A stretch of DNA of 64,000 nucleotides from positions 2,155,570 to 2,219,569 of the forward strand of contig JABAKD010000012.1 of assembly GCA_012845835.1 (NCBI GenBank), given 5' to 3'. This document shows positions 1-9,240 of this stretch, piece after piece (position 1 is the first letter of the stretch; each line of letters opens with the position of its first letter). The notes under the pieces are model-generated. The model was given only the letters and a program-made list of their open reading frames with translations, searched no databases and was not told where the DNA came from. A program made the position numbers and the translations under genes. This DNA comes from Undaria pinnatifida (Eukaryota > Sar > Phaeophyceae > Laminariales > Alariaceae).

Positions 1-106
1 AGCATACCCCCGGTGACAAGCATCACGCACAGGACCGGGGATGTTTTTTCAAGGGGGTGTGGTATGTAGCATACCCCCGGTGACAAGCACCATGCACAGA
101 GGCCCC
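1..106. repeat. 67-bp tandem repeat, about 1.5 copies
   Basis: The motif AGCATACCCCCGGTGACAAG begins at 1 and again at 68, so the period is 67 bp. Each copy pairs a GGGGGTGTGGTATG stretch with CATACCCCCGG, so it can form short hairpins. Related pieces lie at 1385-1495. The array is cut by the window edge, so its full length is unknown. Confidence 0.75.
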
Positions 107-559
107 ACAGCTGGGGGGTTTGCTAACGGGACGTCGGTTGCTATCGAGTGCGAACAGACTCGGCCAGATGACAGGGGGGGGTGATAATGAGGAGGTGTGT
201 GGTAGCGGTATATTTTCTAACCAAGGAGTGTGATCAGAACCCGGGCAGCTTGCAGGGAGGTGTGACAAATAAGGAGGGGTGCTGCAGGGGGTGTGCGAAC
301 AAGGGGCGTTGGTTTGAAACCATATGTATCGTGTGTCCATGCCTACGCAATGCCGGTGATAGTATAATAAGGCTCACGATTAAAACTCGGGGATGACAGC
401 AGAATAGACGCCTTTTTTGTGGGATACTACTGGAGAACGGTTACTACCGGTGCGACATTCGATTATTATGGAACTCCCAAGGATCGCACTTCGGAGGCCT
501 TGTCCCACGGAAAAATTGACTGTTGACATGTTGATATGAAATATCTTGTTCTAGCCCAC
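107..559. other. No gene recognised
   Basis: Only short ORFs without recognisable motifs. No RNA gene or repeat unit was identified apart from short G runs near 170-180. Confidence 0.5.
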
Positions 560-561
560 AG

Positions 562-700
562 CTAGCCGGTCGCCCCGGTGGTCCAGTGGTTACCTTCGAA
601 TACTATACTGTAGCGTTGGTCCTTGAGTTTGATTCCCACCGTGGTCATATAGTCTATCTATGCATTTATGTGTACAAATTCAAAAAAATGCTGAAAAAAA
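562..700 (+). repeat. tRNA-derived SINE head, subtype 2
   Basis: The head GCCGGTCGCCCCGGTGG at about 565 is nearly the same as the heads of the SINEs at 2906-3226 and 30116-30430. A box A-like GGTCCAGTGGTTA lies near 579 and a box B-like GAGTTTGATTCCC near 624-637, about the spacing of an internal pol III promoter. A-rich sequence follows at 680-705. The body after box B differs from the other two copies, so this looks like a second subfamily. A true tRNA is unlikely because no acceptor stem closes the fold. Confidence 0.6.
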
Positions 701-704
701 AGGA

Positions 705-955
705 TCAACAACTAATACTGAAAGCGCCTAGCATCGCGGGTAGGTATGATTCGAAGCGAGTCGACGAGGGAAGATCATGCTGAAATGTTCTCGCGATAAA
801 TATGAAGGCGTCATTACACCGTAGTGGGTAGGGCAGAGGAAGGGCCGTTATGTGACCTCGGATCTGACCTATCACTGGGAGGTAGGGCGAGAGTGGTGCG
901 AGGATAATAATAGATGGGATGAAGAAAACAAACAAAAAGACAAAAAAACAATCAA
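705..955. other. No gene recognised
   Basis: Lies between the SINE and the CAAA microsatellite. It holds no ORF or repeat that I can name. Confidence 0.4.
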
Positions 956-1130
956 ACGAACAAATAACCGACCAAACAAACAAACAAACAAACAAACAAA
1001 CAAACAAACAAACAAACAAACAAACAAAATAACAATCAAACGAATAAACAAAAAAACAAACAAACAAGCAAACAAACAAACAAACAAACAAACAAGCAAG
1101 CAATCAAACAAGCAAACAAACAAACAAATT
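956..1130. repeat. (CAAA)n microsatellite with variants
   Basis: A long run of the tetranucleotide CAAA interrupted by CAAT, CAAG and CGAA variants. All frames read as low-complexity Lys/Asn/Gln or Phe/Val/Cys/Leu strings, so the overlapping ORFs are artefacts. A shorter CAAA/CAAAAA run recurs at 42083-42121. Confidence 0.95.
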
Positions 1131-1384
1131 ACCAGCACGAATCATACCGTTCGTTACCGTAACACCGTATCGTAACGGCAAGTTCCGTCACCTTGCATAA
1201 AGTCGGAAATGAAGACGAAGAGCTCGCACGTCTTACTCCGCAATTGCTTAGCATGCGGCGGGCTTGATCCTCGCCACGCTGGATTTCTAAGTTTGACTTA
1301 CTGCTCGGTTCGTTCGTATTTGCACACATTGGGCCTAACCGGGTGTGATACTTCGGAGTTTGACATGTTTGCAGGGGTGGGTTC

Positions 1385-1495
1385 GAAGGGGGTTAGGTAT
1401 TCAAGGTACCCCCGGTGATAAAGTGGCGGTCGATAAAATATTCTAAACATACCCCCGGGATTGCTTTCACAGAGGGGGGTATTCAAAGGGGTGTA
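1385..1495. repeat. Dispersed copies of the CATACCCCCGG motif
   Basis: Two pieces related to the tandem repeat at 1-106: one around GGTACCCCCGGTGATAAAG, the second around AACATACCCCCGGGATTG followed by GGGGGGTATTC. Pairing of the C-rich and G-rich parts gives short inverted repeats. No coding potential. Confidence 0.55.
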
Positions 1496-1585
1496 CTATC
1501 ATTTTCGTGTTATACGAGGGTGACTCTGGATCTTAGCGCGTAAGGCAGAAAGAGGAAGAAAAAGTGTGAAGACAAGAAACATTAG

Positions 1586-2155
1586 TTGGATGAAAAAAAA
1601 AATCACCAGCAAAGAAGAACCACGCCGTCGTGTCTGCATATAGACTATATGGTCGTTCCGACGATCTTCTTGCATGTCGTCCTCTGTATTCTCATGTATA
1701 TGTCGTCAAAAAAGGAATATTCCGGCTGGGATACATTTCGAACAAAGCACGCCGTATTGTATTCTACAAGAAGCGTCGTTAGGCGGATGCCTTGTGCTTC
1801 TTATCAGGTTTCTTGCTGTCGCCATGTCATGGTGCTTTTTTATTTTCCATGTGATCGATCCCGTGGTCAGTCCACCATCAGTCAGTCATTGCGCCAGCTT
1901 GCATCCGCGTTGTTGACGACGAGAGCCTCGAGCTACAAAAACGGCGGTCTTCTTTCCGTAGGTGAGAAAAAAAGCAAACGAGACAGAAACCACAGTGCCA
2001 CACACACTATTCCACTACTACTGCTACTAGGGTGTGTTGTGCGTCGTGGCATGCCAGTAAGAGGGGTATACGAGCGGTACCAAGAAGGTCGAGAGTACGC
2101 CCAGCAAAAGCCAGTTACCACCCCACACTCGTCCTCGTTTCAACGTATAGTCTAG
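1586..2155 (+). CDS. Unrecognised ORF, 189 codons
   Basis: An open frame starting with ATG in an AT-rich context. The predicted protein is basic, has a short hydrophobic run near residues 22-40 (VVPTIFLHVVLCILMYM) and a second near residue 145 (IPLLLLLG). I recognise no family, and no splice signals or upstream elements support it. It may be a chance ORF in a repeat-poor stretch. Confidence 0.2.
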   Translation: MDEKKNHQQRRTTPSCLHIDYMVVPTIFLHVVLCILMYMSSKKEYSGWDTFRTKHAVLYSTRSVVRRMPCASYQVSCCRHVMVLFYFPCDRSRGQSTISQSLRQLASALLTTRASSYKNGGLLSVGEKKSKRDRNHSATHTIPLLLLLGCVVRRGMPVRGVYERYQEGREYAQQKPVTTPHSSSFQRIV

Positions 2156-2189
2156 ACTATGTTATTATTATCCATTTTCTGTGTCGTAT

Positions 2190-2412
2190 GTTGTTTCGCG
2201 CGGGGAAATTGTATCGGGCCAAGCCAAATCATTGTTCGTCGAAAGGAGTGATCTCCGGTCACTCCATCCAATCCTCCGTGGTCGGATTCGGCCTACTGGC
2301 TGCTGCGGGCCCCGACGAGCTGGTCCCTGCTGAGCATCTACGCCTTGCCGGTGTTTCGATTGGCGCTGGTGGGCTTCCCTGCTACCTCGTCGGTCGGTCA
2401 ATTTCGGATTGA
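2190..2412 (+). CDS. GC-rich unrecognised ORF or exon
   Basis: A GC-rich island (about 2210-2400) in AT-rich surroundings. The + frame reads SSVVGFGLLAAAGPDELVPA and continues open to a stop at 2412; the - strand is also open here, so the coding strand is uncertain. It could be an old exon or a TE fragment. No family recognised. Confidence 0.2.
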
Positions 2413-2845
2413 ATACAGACTTCGTAAGTAAGCACTTTTATGTAGCAACTAACTGTTGGCTATCCAGGCCGACATGACTACGCGATGGCTCATGGCGCAA
2501 TCAGAGGTACGTTTGCTCTTTTTGTTGACTGTATTTGTCTCCTGCAAGTTGTCTGGTTGTGCTGGCTTGTGTTTTCAGCATTAGATGGGTCCTGCATTTG
2601 TCGTATATACCTGTATGATACCTTTCTTTTGTACCGAGTAAATTCTAAAATTATAGCGTACCACTGTTTCTGTACCTCGAACCTTGCTTGCCTGATGAAA
2701 TGAAACAAGTATGACACGACACGGCTTGCTTACCAAAAGGACCACGCCACTCTGATGTTCATTCTTTTTTTTTACACGCCACCAACGACTTTGCAGGAGT
2801 GTTGATTGCAGTGCCCGTCAGTCAGTACAGGACTAAGTACTCCTC
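2413..2845. other. No gene recognised
   Basis: AT-rich sequence with only short ORFs. No repeat family used in this annotation was found. Confidence 0.4.
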
Positions 2846-2905
2846 AGCTGTGAGATCGACCAAAGACGTTTTTGATCAAAACTCAGCTTTGCAAGCTGCG
2901 TGTGA
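2846..2905 (+). repeat. R1 repeat fragment
   Basis: Contains CAGCTGTGAGATCGA followed by CAGCTTTGCAAGCTGCGTGTG, the diagnostic words of the R1 repeat seen complete near 43630-43830. It abuts the poly-T run that is the A-tail of the SINE on the other strand, which may mark the SINE's insertion site. Confidence 0.55.
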
Positions 2906-3226
2906 TTTTTTTTTTTTTTTCGCACACATCTACTTTCCAGCTTTTGGACAAGCCGTTGTCACAGGTAGGTGTCATCCCTTCTTCTCCCCAGTTCTTGCCT
3001 TCAAATTGTATCGCGCATACGAAAGGTTCAGCAATCAAACTGCTCGGCAATTTTTCATGGAGTGTTGCTAACTCACGCTCTCGCGCTTCCCGCAAGTCAA
3101 TTTGTACACTAGAAAATGTGCCCACGAATTTATACGAGTATGCACTCGGGGGGATTCGAACTCACGAAACTGACCCATACCAGGCTCGAGGATAACCTGA
3201 TATGCCACCGGAGCGACCGGCTATAT
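2906..3226 (-). repeat. tRNA-derived SINE, copy 1
   Basis: On the - strand this begins with GCCGGTCGCTCCGGTGG near 3220. A box A-like segment is at 3196-3212 and a strong box B (GAGTTCGAATCCC) at 3151-3163. A body of about 240 bp follows, with an A-rich tail (poly-T on +, from 2907). The whole length aligns with 30116-30430. In SINEs the boxes form an internal pol III promoter, and mobilisation depends on a partner LINE; none is visible in this window. Length is about 320 bp. Confidence 0.75.
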
Positions 3227-3484
3227 AATACCTTTCTTTGGTCTTGCGTTGATTGCATAACCGATTTTCCCATTAACCCTGTACAGGGTAACTAATAATG
3301 GTGGTGTGCGGTAGCCATAAAAGGCATGGTACTCCTACTTGCTGCGACGTCCAGCACCACTCTGCGTTCTGCCACTCACTGAGATATATCGTCCCTGCCT
3401 GGTGTAAATGGTTCTCATTTTTCTTTTCGTTTGCTCCCGTATTTTGTAAATAATTTTCCCTCCCCACCGACCTTATGCCGGTGG

Positions 3485-3625
3485 TATCTTCTTCCTTTTC
3501 ATGTTGTTTTGTCCTTGCAACAGCAGTTAGTTATCTTCTTCGTGTTGTTTGTCCGTGCAACAGCAGAGTTATCTTCATCGTGCTGTTTTGCCAGTGCAAC
3601 AAGTATCTGCTCCTCTTCAACACGT
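3485..3625. repeat. About 50-bp tandem repeat, 3 copies
   Basis: Three imperfect units containing GTGCAACAGCAGAGTTATC and a pyrimidine stretch TTCTTCGTGTTGTTT. The overlapping ORFs reflect the pyrimidine bias. Nothing suggests coding use. Confidence 0.6.
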
Positions 3626-3772
3626 ACGTACGTACGGTGTGTTCCTCTGGCAATTGCAGCCTTGCCTTTTTTTTCCTTTCCGATCCTCTTGCGTCACATT
3701 CTTCAGAACACCTACCTGTCGGTTGTTTTGCTCTGTTTTATTTGCCCATTTTTTTACATATATTTTACATGT

Positions 3773-3825
3773 AGACTATAATAGTCTTTAGTCTATAGAC
3801 TAGACTAGACTAGACTAGACTTTAT
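3773..3825. repeat. TAGTCTATAGACTA palindrome cluster
   Basis: A run of AGTCTATAGACTAGACTAGAC words: (AGACT)n joined to its reverse complement. The same palindrome recurs near many repeat borders in the window (4970, 13363, 17757-17800, 20500-20525, 30443-30465, 44517). Confidence 0.75.
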
Positions 3826-3829
3826 ATAT

Positions 3830-4872
3830 ATATTCCTTTTTTCTCTTATTTTATGGTCTGGCTTGTTTTATTGTATTCTCGTACCCGGTACGCTATTAAT
3901 AGCACTTGACTTGCTTTACCTTGAAGTATTGCGACTGTTTACTTCACTCTGTTTCGCAGTCGTATGTGACCACAGGGTTTTGTATCGCTCTAGGATGAAC
4001 CAGCACTGACTTTGGGTTTACTGACGATGATGTCGTTGGGTAGAAGTAACGGTAAATTTGATGCATGTGAAGACAACAATACACACATCTAGTCCAAGCG
4101 ATTTCACCAGCACTGCTCCGGCGGCCGGCACTACCCAACGAGCCCTACCAGAGGATCCCTACTCGTACCATTATAATTAGGCGGTGAAATGTTGCGAGGT
4201 TGAACTCTATTATACTTGATAAATCGGCGTAGTGCACGACAACAAAAATAATTTGATGTGCGGCTTGCCGCAAAAAATGGGGTCTTATTGGGTGACTGTT
4301 TCGACCATTTCATGCTGAATTTCTTTGTGGCTTTCCTTCCTAAGACGGTTTGCTCTGTCCGAGCATTCATAGGCTCGTAAATTCAGAGGATAACAATATG
4401 GTGTTTCAATGATTCGAATGGTAGCGTGTGTATCTTCGATCCAATGAGAAAAAACGGCTTGTTAGCTTTCGTGAAGCGGCCGTTATTTTCGACGATGCCC
4501 TTGCAAGGCGCAAGCAACAAACACTGGAACGAACGAGCAAGATATTTCGTTTTTGGCTGCGATGATAGCGTAGCGTTTTGTACAGAAGTTGCATAGCAGC
4601 TAAGCAGCTGTTGCATAGGATGTGAGATAACGAGGGCGAGTTTCGGCAGGCTGCTATACAGTACTGGAAAATTGCGGTGATAAAAGGAGTGAATCAATTG
4701 ATTTCAACCTTTCGAAGATTCCTCAGAATTGACCGGCGCCCCTCTGACATTCATGCAGTTACGTATTGTACGTGCAGCAAGTTCTGTCTCTTGCGCTTGC
4801 TTCTGTGTTCTCAGCAAAAGGAGCGAATGAGACGCGCAGTTTGAGCAAATCTACGCTAATATGTCCAAAGCA
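3830..4872. other. No gene recognised
   Basis: About 1 kb of apparently single-copy sequence with several ORFs of 60-105 codons, mostly on the - strand (4131-4370, 4383-4697). None has a motif, splice context or repeat relationship that I recognise. Confidence 0.4.
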
Positions 4873-5336
4873 TTCGCCTCCGACCGTTCGGGGGGGTACG
4901 CGCACCACATGTCATGCTGGAGCACTAATAATTGTCACCGTGACCCTGTGATACTAGTTTTTGCCAGTCTATAGACTATATTATAAAAAATGAAAATACA
5001 CTCCAGCTGTGAGATCGAAGATTTCGTCGAAACTCATCTTTGCAAGCTGTGTGTGATACTCCCATCGTGCGCATTACGAGTTGTGTGTCCTCATTAAGGA
5101 TATAGGTCGGCTATATATGGTGACCTGGTACACCAAGTATGCCAGCCTCGTAGTTTGTCACCACAGCGCGTGTACAGGGTATCGTGCACATCGATGATAA
5201 ATGATCGGCACGGACATTATTAACAGATGTGCAAGGCGTCGATGGATAGACAGCAGGGGGCGTAAAAGAGGTGGTAAAATGTTGCGCCGGCGCCTCCATT
5301 TCATTCGCCTCCGACCGTTCGAGGGGGGTACGCGCT
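4873..5336 (+). repeat. Repeat block B, copy 1, between 33-bp direct repeats
   Basis: ATTCGCCTCCGACCGTTCG followed by a G run and TACGCGC occurs at about 4875 and again at about 5303, bracketing about 400 bp. The bracketed sequence matches 13288-13555 (for example GGTGACCTGGTACACCAAG at 5119 and 13375). Copy 1 also carries an extra R1 unit at 4978-5110 that copy 2 lacks. The 33-bp duplication could be a target duplication or a tandem-duplication junction; it is longer than usual for LTR or DNA elements. Confidence 0.65.
4978..5110 (+). repeat. R1 repeat inserted in block B
   Basis: Starts at TTATAAAAAATGAAAATACA beside a CTATAGACTATA palindrome and runs through CTCCAGCTGTGAGATCGAAG to CCTCATTAAGGATATAGGTC. 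The same stretch occurs on + at 13760, 43628 and 46190 and on - at 20000, 20880, 27410 and 54370. Its absence from block B copy 2 shows it is mobile or arose by rearrangement. Confidence 0.75.
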
Positions 5337-5812
5337 GTTATAAATGTGGTGGTGCCTGACCGATGACGGTCTTCAGAGAGGCTAACACAGAGCCGTGGCG
5401 AGATGAGCTCCAGCTTGACTTATAATGATGGTTAAGACGATGGTGGGTCACTTAAAATGGGCTCTCGTTGGGCCAACCAAAACTTATGTCACTATGAACT
5501 GTCCAAGTCCAGATGCAGATGTGAAGAGTGAACTCGATGTGCAAGCACTCGTGTTTCTTCCTTTTTCCTCTAACAAATTATCTCGTATGGTGGTATCCAT
5601 TACCTACGACACCGAGGTCAATCTTATGCACGTGACGTAGTAAACACTTCGATCTTACGCACGTGACCCAGTCAACGATTTGATCTTACGCGCACGTGGC
5701 CCGCCAACGCGTTATTACTTGGCGGAACGTAGTACCAGATATGTGCCCTCTTCCACACTCTTAATAACGAAAACAACTTGTATCACATGGTTCGACAGTT
5801 TACCCAGTACTG
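5337..5812 (+). repeat. Repeat block A, copy 1 (candidate LTR)
   Basis: Begins TGTTATAAATGTGGTGGTGC and aligns throughout with 12761-13210. Copy 2 begins exactly at the edge of the Copia-1 primer-binding site, where an LTR should end, so both blocks may be LTRs of that - strand element lying in the same orientation. Against this, the last ~60 bp before 5812 resemble the 3' coding end of the same element on the opposite strand. Treat as a candidate LTR or a related non-autonomous element. Confidence 0.55.
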
Positions 5813-6235
5813 AGTTACGCTTTCTTCTCTTTTCTTTCCTTTCCTTTATCTTCTCTTCTTTTTCTTTGTTTTTTTTCTCCAATTGGCTTACGTCTGTCGT
5901 GCGTATGCGTAGTGATAGATACTATTAATACCTGTGATGTATGCGTGGTAGTCTTTCTTGGGTGGCAAGCGGTATAATCGGTTTCTCCATGCGTGAGTAA
6001 TGAGACGTGTGCACCGGTATGGACCTGGCACATCTTAGACTGACTCCCGATTTCACTTTTATATGTTTCTGGTGGGGTCATGAATTACGTCAGCTGTGAT
6101 ACAGTCTATGCGTGTACCACCTTGGGTTTTTTGTGTTTTTCCCTGGGGTATTCCTCAGCTCCAGAGTGACTGGAGCCTGTCCTGTGACCACGGACTTGAT
6201 TATGCGAGGTAATGTCAGAACAACAACAACAACAA
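5813..6235 (-). mobile_element. R5 element inserted in block A
   Basis: About 330 bp of this (5903-6233, read on -) matches 47140-47472 on +, including ACATATAAAAGTGAAATCGG and CAAGTCCGTGGTCACAGG. Block A copy 2 at 13205-13225 lacks it: there CCCAGTACTCTGCTAACACTCATTTG is continuous, so copy 2 serves as the empty site. The CAA run at one edge (GTT on the other strand) is shared by both R5 copies. No coding capacity. Class unknown. Confidence 0.65.
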
Positions 6236-6236
6236 A

Positions 6237-6912
6237 TACACTCATTTGAGAATATGTAATGAACATCTACCTTTAACCGATGGATTCCTTGTGAATCCTA
6301 CTATTTAACACTCCTCCGTAGATGAAATTACCATACCTAATATGTCAGGCCATAATCACCCTTATGATATGCTGGTTTGAAATATAGTTTGCAAAAAATA
6401 CCGCGTCAGAGTGTGTCGTCTTTTTTGCTCAACTTTACTCTACTTTCGTTTTCTAAGGCGTTATTTGCAGACACAGAATTGCGTCAGAGTGTATCCTCCT
6501 ATTTCTGCTCAGCCTGCGTATGCTATGTTTTAGGTCTTCCGAAGATTATTTCACCGTCCCCCCTCCGTTGGCTGGTAGGTTCTCTCCAACGATGTTTTGC
6601 AACTCAGCTCCCACATTACGCGTCACGGTGAACGTTATAGAGCCAATGGTGTCTTCGGCTAGATGGGCAATCGCCTCCGTCGCTTCCGACGAGGTCTGCC
6701 TCATTTCTGCTCCGATATCATCCATTACTGCTGACTGTTTGTGTGTAAGTTCGACTAGCCATGCTTCGTTCTCTCTTTCGAGTGTAACCTTCGTACGACC
6801 AAGGCTGCGCTTGCATTCGTTTTTCTGCTCCATGAGATTTTCTAGGAAATACTTCTTCCACGCCCCCCGTTCACGGTCAACCCCCTTGGCCTGCACGTTG
6901 CTATCGAGAAGT
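6237..6912 (+). repeat. Large palindrome, left arm
   Basis: This arm is repeated in reverse at 6947-7620 with only scattered mismatches. The arms face each other across about 34 bp around 6913-6946. The outer edge (CACTCATTTG..TATGTAATG) equals the 3' end of the Copia-1 coding region followed by the candidate start of its terminal sequence. The arm also holds the 116-codon ORF at 6546-6896. Confidence 0.9.
6546..6896 (-). CDS. Arm-encoded ORF, probable fragment of a larger protein
   Basis: A 116-codon frame entered with GTG and open a further ten codons upstream, so the true start is unclear and this looks like an interior or C-terminal piece. The middle is charged and helical in appearance (Lys/Glu-rich around KKYFLENLMEQKNECKRSLG), consistent with a coiled coil. 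The end is Gly-rich (ENLPANGGGTVK). I recognise no family. The mirrored copy in the right arm has a Trp-to-stop change at codon 12. Given its position in repeat arms, TE origin is likely. Confidence 0.4.
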   Translation of the reverse strand: MQAKGVDRERGAWKKYFLENLMEQKNECKRSLGRTKVTLERENEAWLVELTHKQSAVMDDIGAEMRQTSSEATEAIAHLAEDTIGSITFTVTRNVGAELQNIVGENLPANGGGTVK

Positions 6913-6946
6913 TTTCTAGCTTAGATCAGGGACCTCAGCTAGAATA

Positions 6947-7620
6947 CGTTTCGATAGCAACGTGCAGGCCAAGGGGGTTGACCGTGAACGGGGGGCGTGA
7001 AAGAAGTATTTCCTAGAGAATCTCAAGGAGCAGAAAAACGAATGCAAGCGCAGCCTTGGTCGTACGAAGGCCACACTCGAAAAAGAGAACGAAGCATGGC
7101 TAGTGAAACTTACACACAAACAGTCAGCAGTAATGGATGATGTCAGAGCGGAAATGAGGCAGACCTCGTCGGAAGCGACGGAGGCGATTGCCCATCTAGC
7201 CGAAGACACCATTGGCTCTATAACGTTCACCGTGACGCGTAATGTGGGAGCTGAGTTGCAAAACATCGTTGGAGAGAACCTACCGGCCAACGGAGGGGGG
7301 ACGGTGAAATAATCTTCGGAAGACCTAAAACATAGCATACGCAGGCTGAGCAGAAATAGGAGGATACACTCTGACGCAATTCTGTGTCTGCAAATAACGC
7401 CTTAGAAAACGAAAGTAGAGTAAAGTTGAGCAAAAAAGACGACACACTCTGACGCGGTATTTTTTGCAAACTATATTTCAAACCAGCATATCATAAGGGT
7501 GATTATGGCCTGACATATTAGGTATGGTAATTTCATCTGCGGAGGAGTGTTAAATAGTAGGATTCACAAGGAATCCATCGGTTAAAGGTAGATGTTCATT
7601 ACATATGCAAATGAGTGTAT
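6947..7620 (-). repeat. Large palindrome, right arm
   Basis: Reverse complement of 6237-6912 with a few per cent mismatches by eye. It is continuous with the 3' end of the Copia-1 coding region, so this arm is probably the original one and the left arm the duplicated one. The two arms plus the short spacer could form a cruciform of more than 650 bp per side. Confidence 0.9.
6963..7312 (+). pseudogene. Right-arm copy of the arm ORF, nonsense mutation
   Basis: Same protein as 6546-6896 on the opposite strand. The GAC GGGGGGCG TGA context shows TGG changed to TGA early in the frame, so only the C-terminal 69 codons (7103-7312) remain open. Other changes are substitutions (for example GAEMR to RAEMR). 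Confidence 0.5.
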
Positions 7621-8306
7621 GCAGAGCACTGGGTGAGCTGTGGAACCATGTGATAGAAGTTGTTTTCGTTGTGGAATCTTTTCCTTGGGGTCGATCTTGG
7701 GTTGCTCGTTCCCTTCTTAGAGATCTCATTTCTTGTGGTGTATGCCTCGATAACGCTCAGTAGGTGCCGATGCGTGTTCTTCATGAGGAACTTAATTTCT
7801 ACGTCTGCCGATTATTTCTGTGTTGCCACGTGGTGGATTGTGATTTTACCGTCCTTGACTAGCTCCTTCTAGTAAAAGAAGCGCAGAGCGATGTGTTTCA
7901 TGGTAGAGCTGTAAGCGCTGTTTCCTGCTATGTGTAGGGCTCCGGTGTTGTCGCCAAAGAGCGGTACACTTTCAAACGGCTTTCCAAATCCCAGCTCGGC
8001 TATCACGTTGGATAGGTACACCGCCTCCTTGCTTGCGTGTGCCATTGAGATGAGTTACGCCTCAAGAGTCGACTGCGCTGCCACGTTCTGGAGCGCAGTC
8101 TTGAAACTCAGTGGTCCTCCAGCCAGCATGAACAAGTAACCGGAGGTTGACTTGCCGTTGCCAAGATTGTTTCCCCAGCTTGCATCGCAATACCCCGTCA
8201 TTTCGAAACACCCTGTCTTGCACGTGATTGCCAGGTCCATATCTCCCTTTAGGTAGCGGAGAAGATGCTTTGCTGCTGTCATGTGTAATTTGGATGGTTC
8301 GCTCAT
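7599..8306 (-). pseudogene. Copia-1 RNase H domain, degraded
   Basis: Read on -, this frame carries the Copia RNase H signatures MTGYCDASWGNN, STSGYLFML, a QSTLEA run, LFGDNTGALHIAGN and STMKHIALRFFY. The usual acidic positions are visible (D in CDASW, E in STLEA, D in FGDN). In-frame stops follow STLEA, FFY and ATQK, so it cannot be made as one protein. The frame ends in ATGTAATGA, which overlaps the start of the repeat-arm sequence. It follows the RT domain in the usual Copia order. Confidence 0.85.
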
Positions 8307-8309
8307 GGC

Positions 8310-9240
8310 TCAAGCCAGTTGGTTGACGGCGTAGGTGATATCGTAGCGCGCGCATTGGCTCAGGAACATCAGAGACCCCGTGATGGCCTGGTAAAGTTGG
8401 ATGCCCGTTGAGTCTAGCAGTATCGTGTCCGGTTGCTTGAGGGATAACTCCGCTCCTGCTCCCGTTGTGTGCACTGTGTTGTATTCTGCCATGCCAAATC
8501 GCGCCAGGACTGACTTGGCGTTATGCTCTTGGCTAATGGTCATAGTCTTAGCCTCCCTGTCTCTGGCGTTTTGCATGCCTAGCACCATCGAGACGTCTCC
8601 CATGTAGTTCATGGCGAATTGGTCCATCAGCTGGATTTTAAGGTCCTTCAGTAGCGGCGTGATTCCTCCAAGAAGAAGGAGGTCGTCTACGTACATGGTC
8701 AGAACGCTGAGGTTGTCGTCTGAGCCGAAGATGTAGACACATGGATCAGACGGAGTCGCTGTGAACCCGATATCCCTCAGTGAATCGTCGATGGTGTTGA
8801 ACCAATTGCGAGGGCTTTGACGAAGTCCGTACATGCTCTTCTTGAGTTCCATCACGTTGGGACATCAAGTTGTAGCGTCAAGCGATTCGTAGCCTGGAGG
8901 AGTCTTCACATACACCTCCTGTACCTCGGCGTTTAGAAACGCCGTCTCTACATCAAGCTGGAGTACTTCCCAGTCCTCGCGCGCAGCTACGGCAAGTGCC
9001 ATGTGAATGCTCTGGATACGGCATACTGGTGCTTATGTGTAGCCACAGTCGATTCCCGGTACTTGTCCCCAGCCCTGAACCACAACTCTACCTTTCAGCG
9101 TGTGATCGGCTTTGACCTTGAAGACCCATTTGGTCCCGACCACCTTTTGCTCCGGTGGTACCGAGCCTAGAGATACCAAGTCGAAGACTGCGTGTTTCTG
9201 GAGGCTGTCCATCTCCTTGTTTGTGGCTTATTTCCACTTG
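8310..9240 (-). pseudogene. Copia-1 reverse transcriptase, degraded
   Basis: On - the order is KWVFKVKADH (fingers), LDVETAFLNAEVQEVYVKTP, MELKKSMYGLRQSPRNWF and LTMYVDDLLLLGG, the Copia YVDD catalytic site, then the thumb/connection GSLMFLSQCARYDITYAV. All main RT blocks are therefore present. Three in-frame stops lie in the N-terminal half (after KWK, after CGYT, and before CPNVMELKK), and another stop precedes RNase H. Each is one base from the codon expected in the family, so decay is moderate. Confidence 0.9.

Noticed and set aside
705-1175. ORFs of 88-132 codons over the CAAA run
   Set aside because: They translate the tetranucleotide repeat and have no other content.
3130-3220. A true tRNA gene
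   Set aside because: Box A and B are present but no acceptor stem closes, and the unit continues into a SINE body with an A tail.
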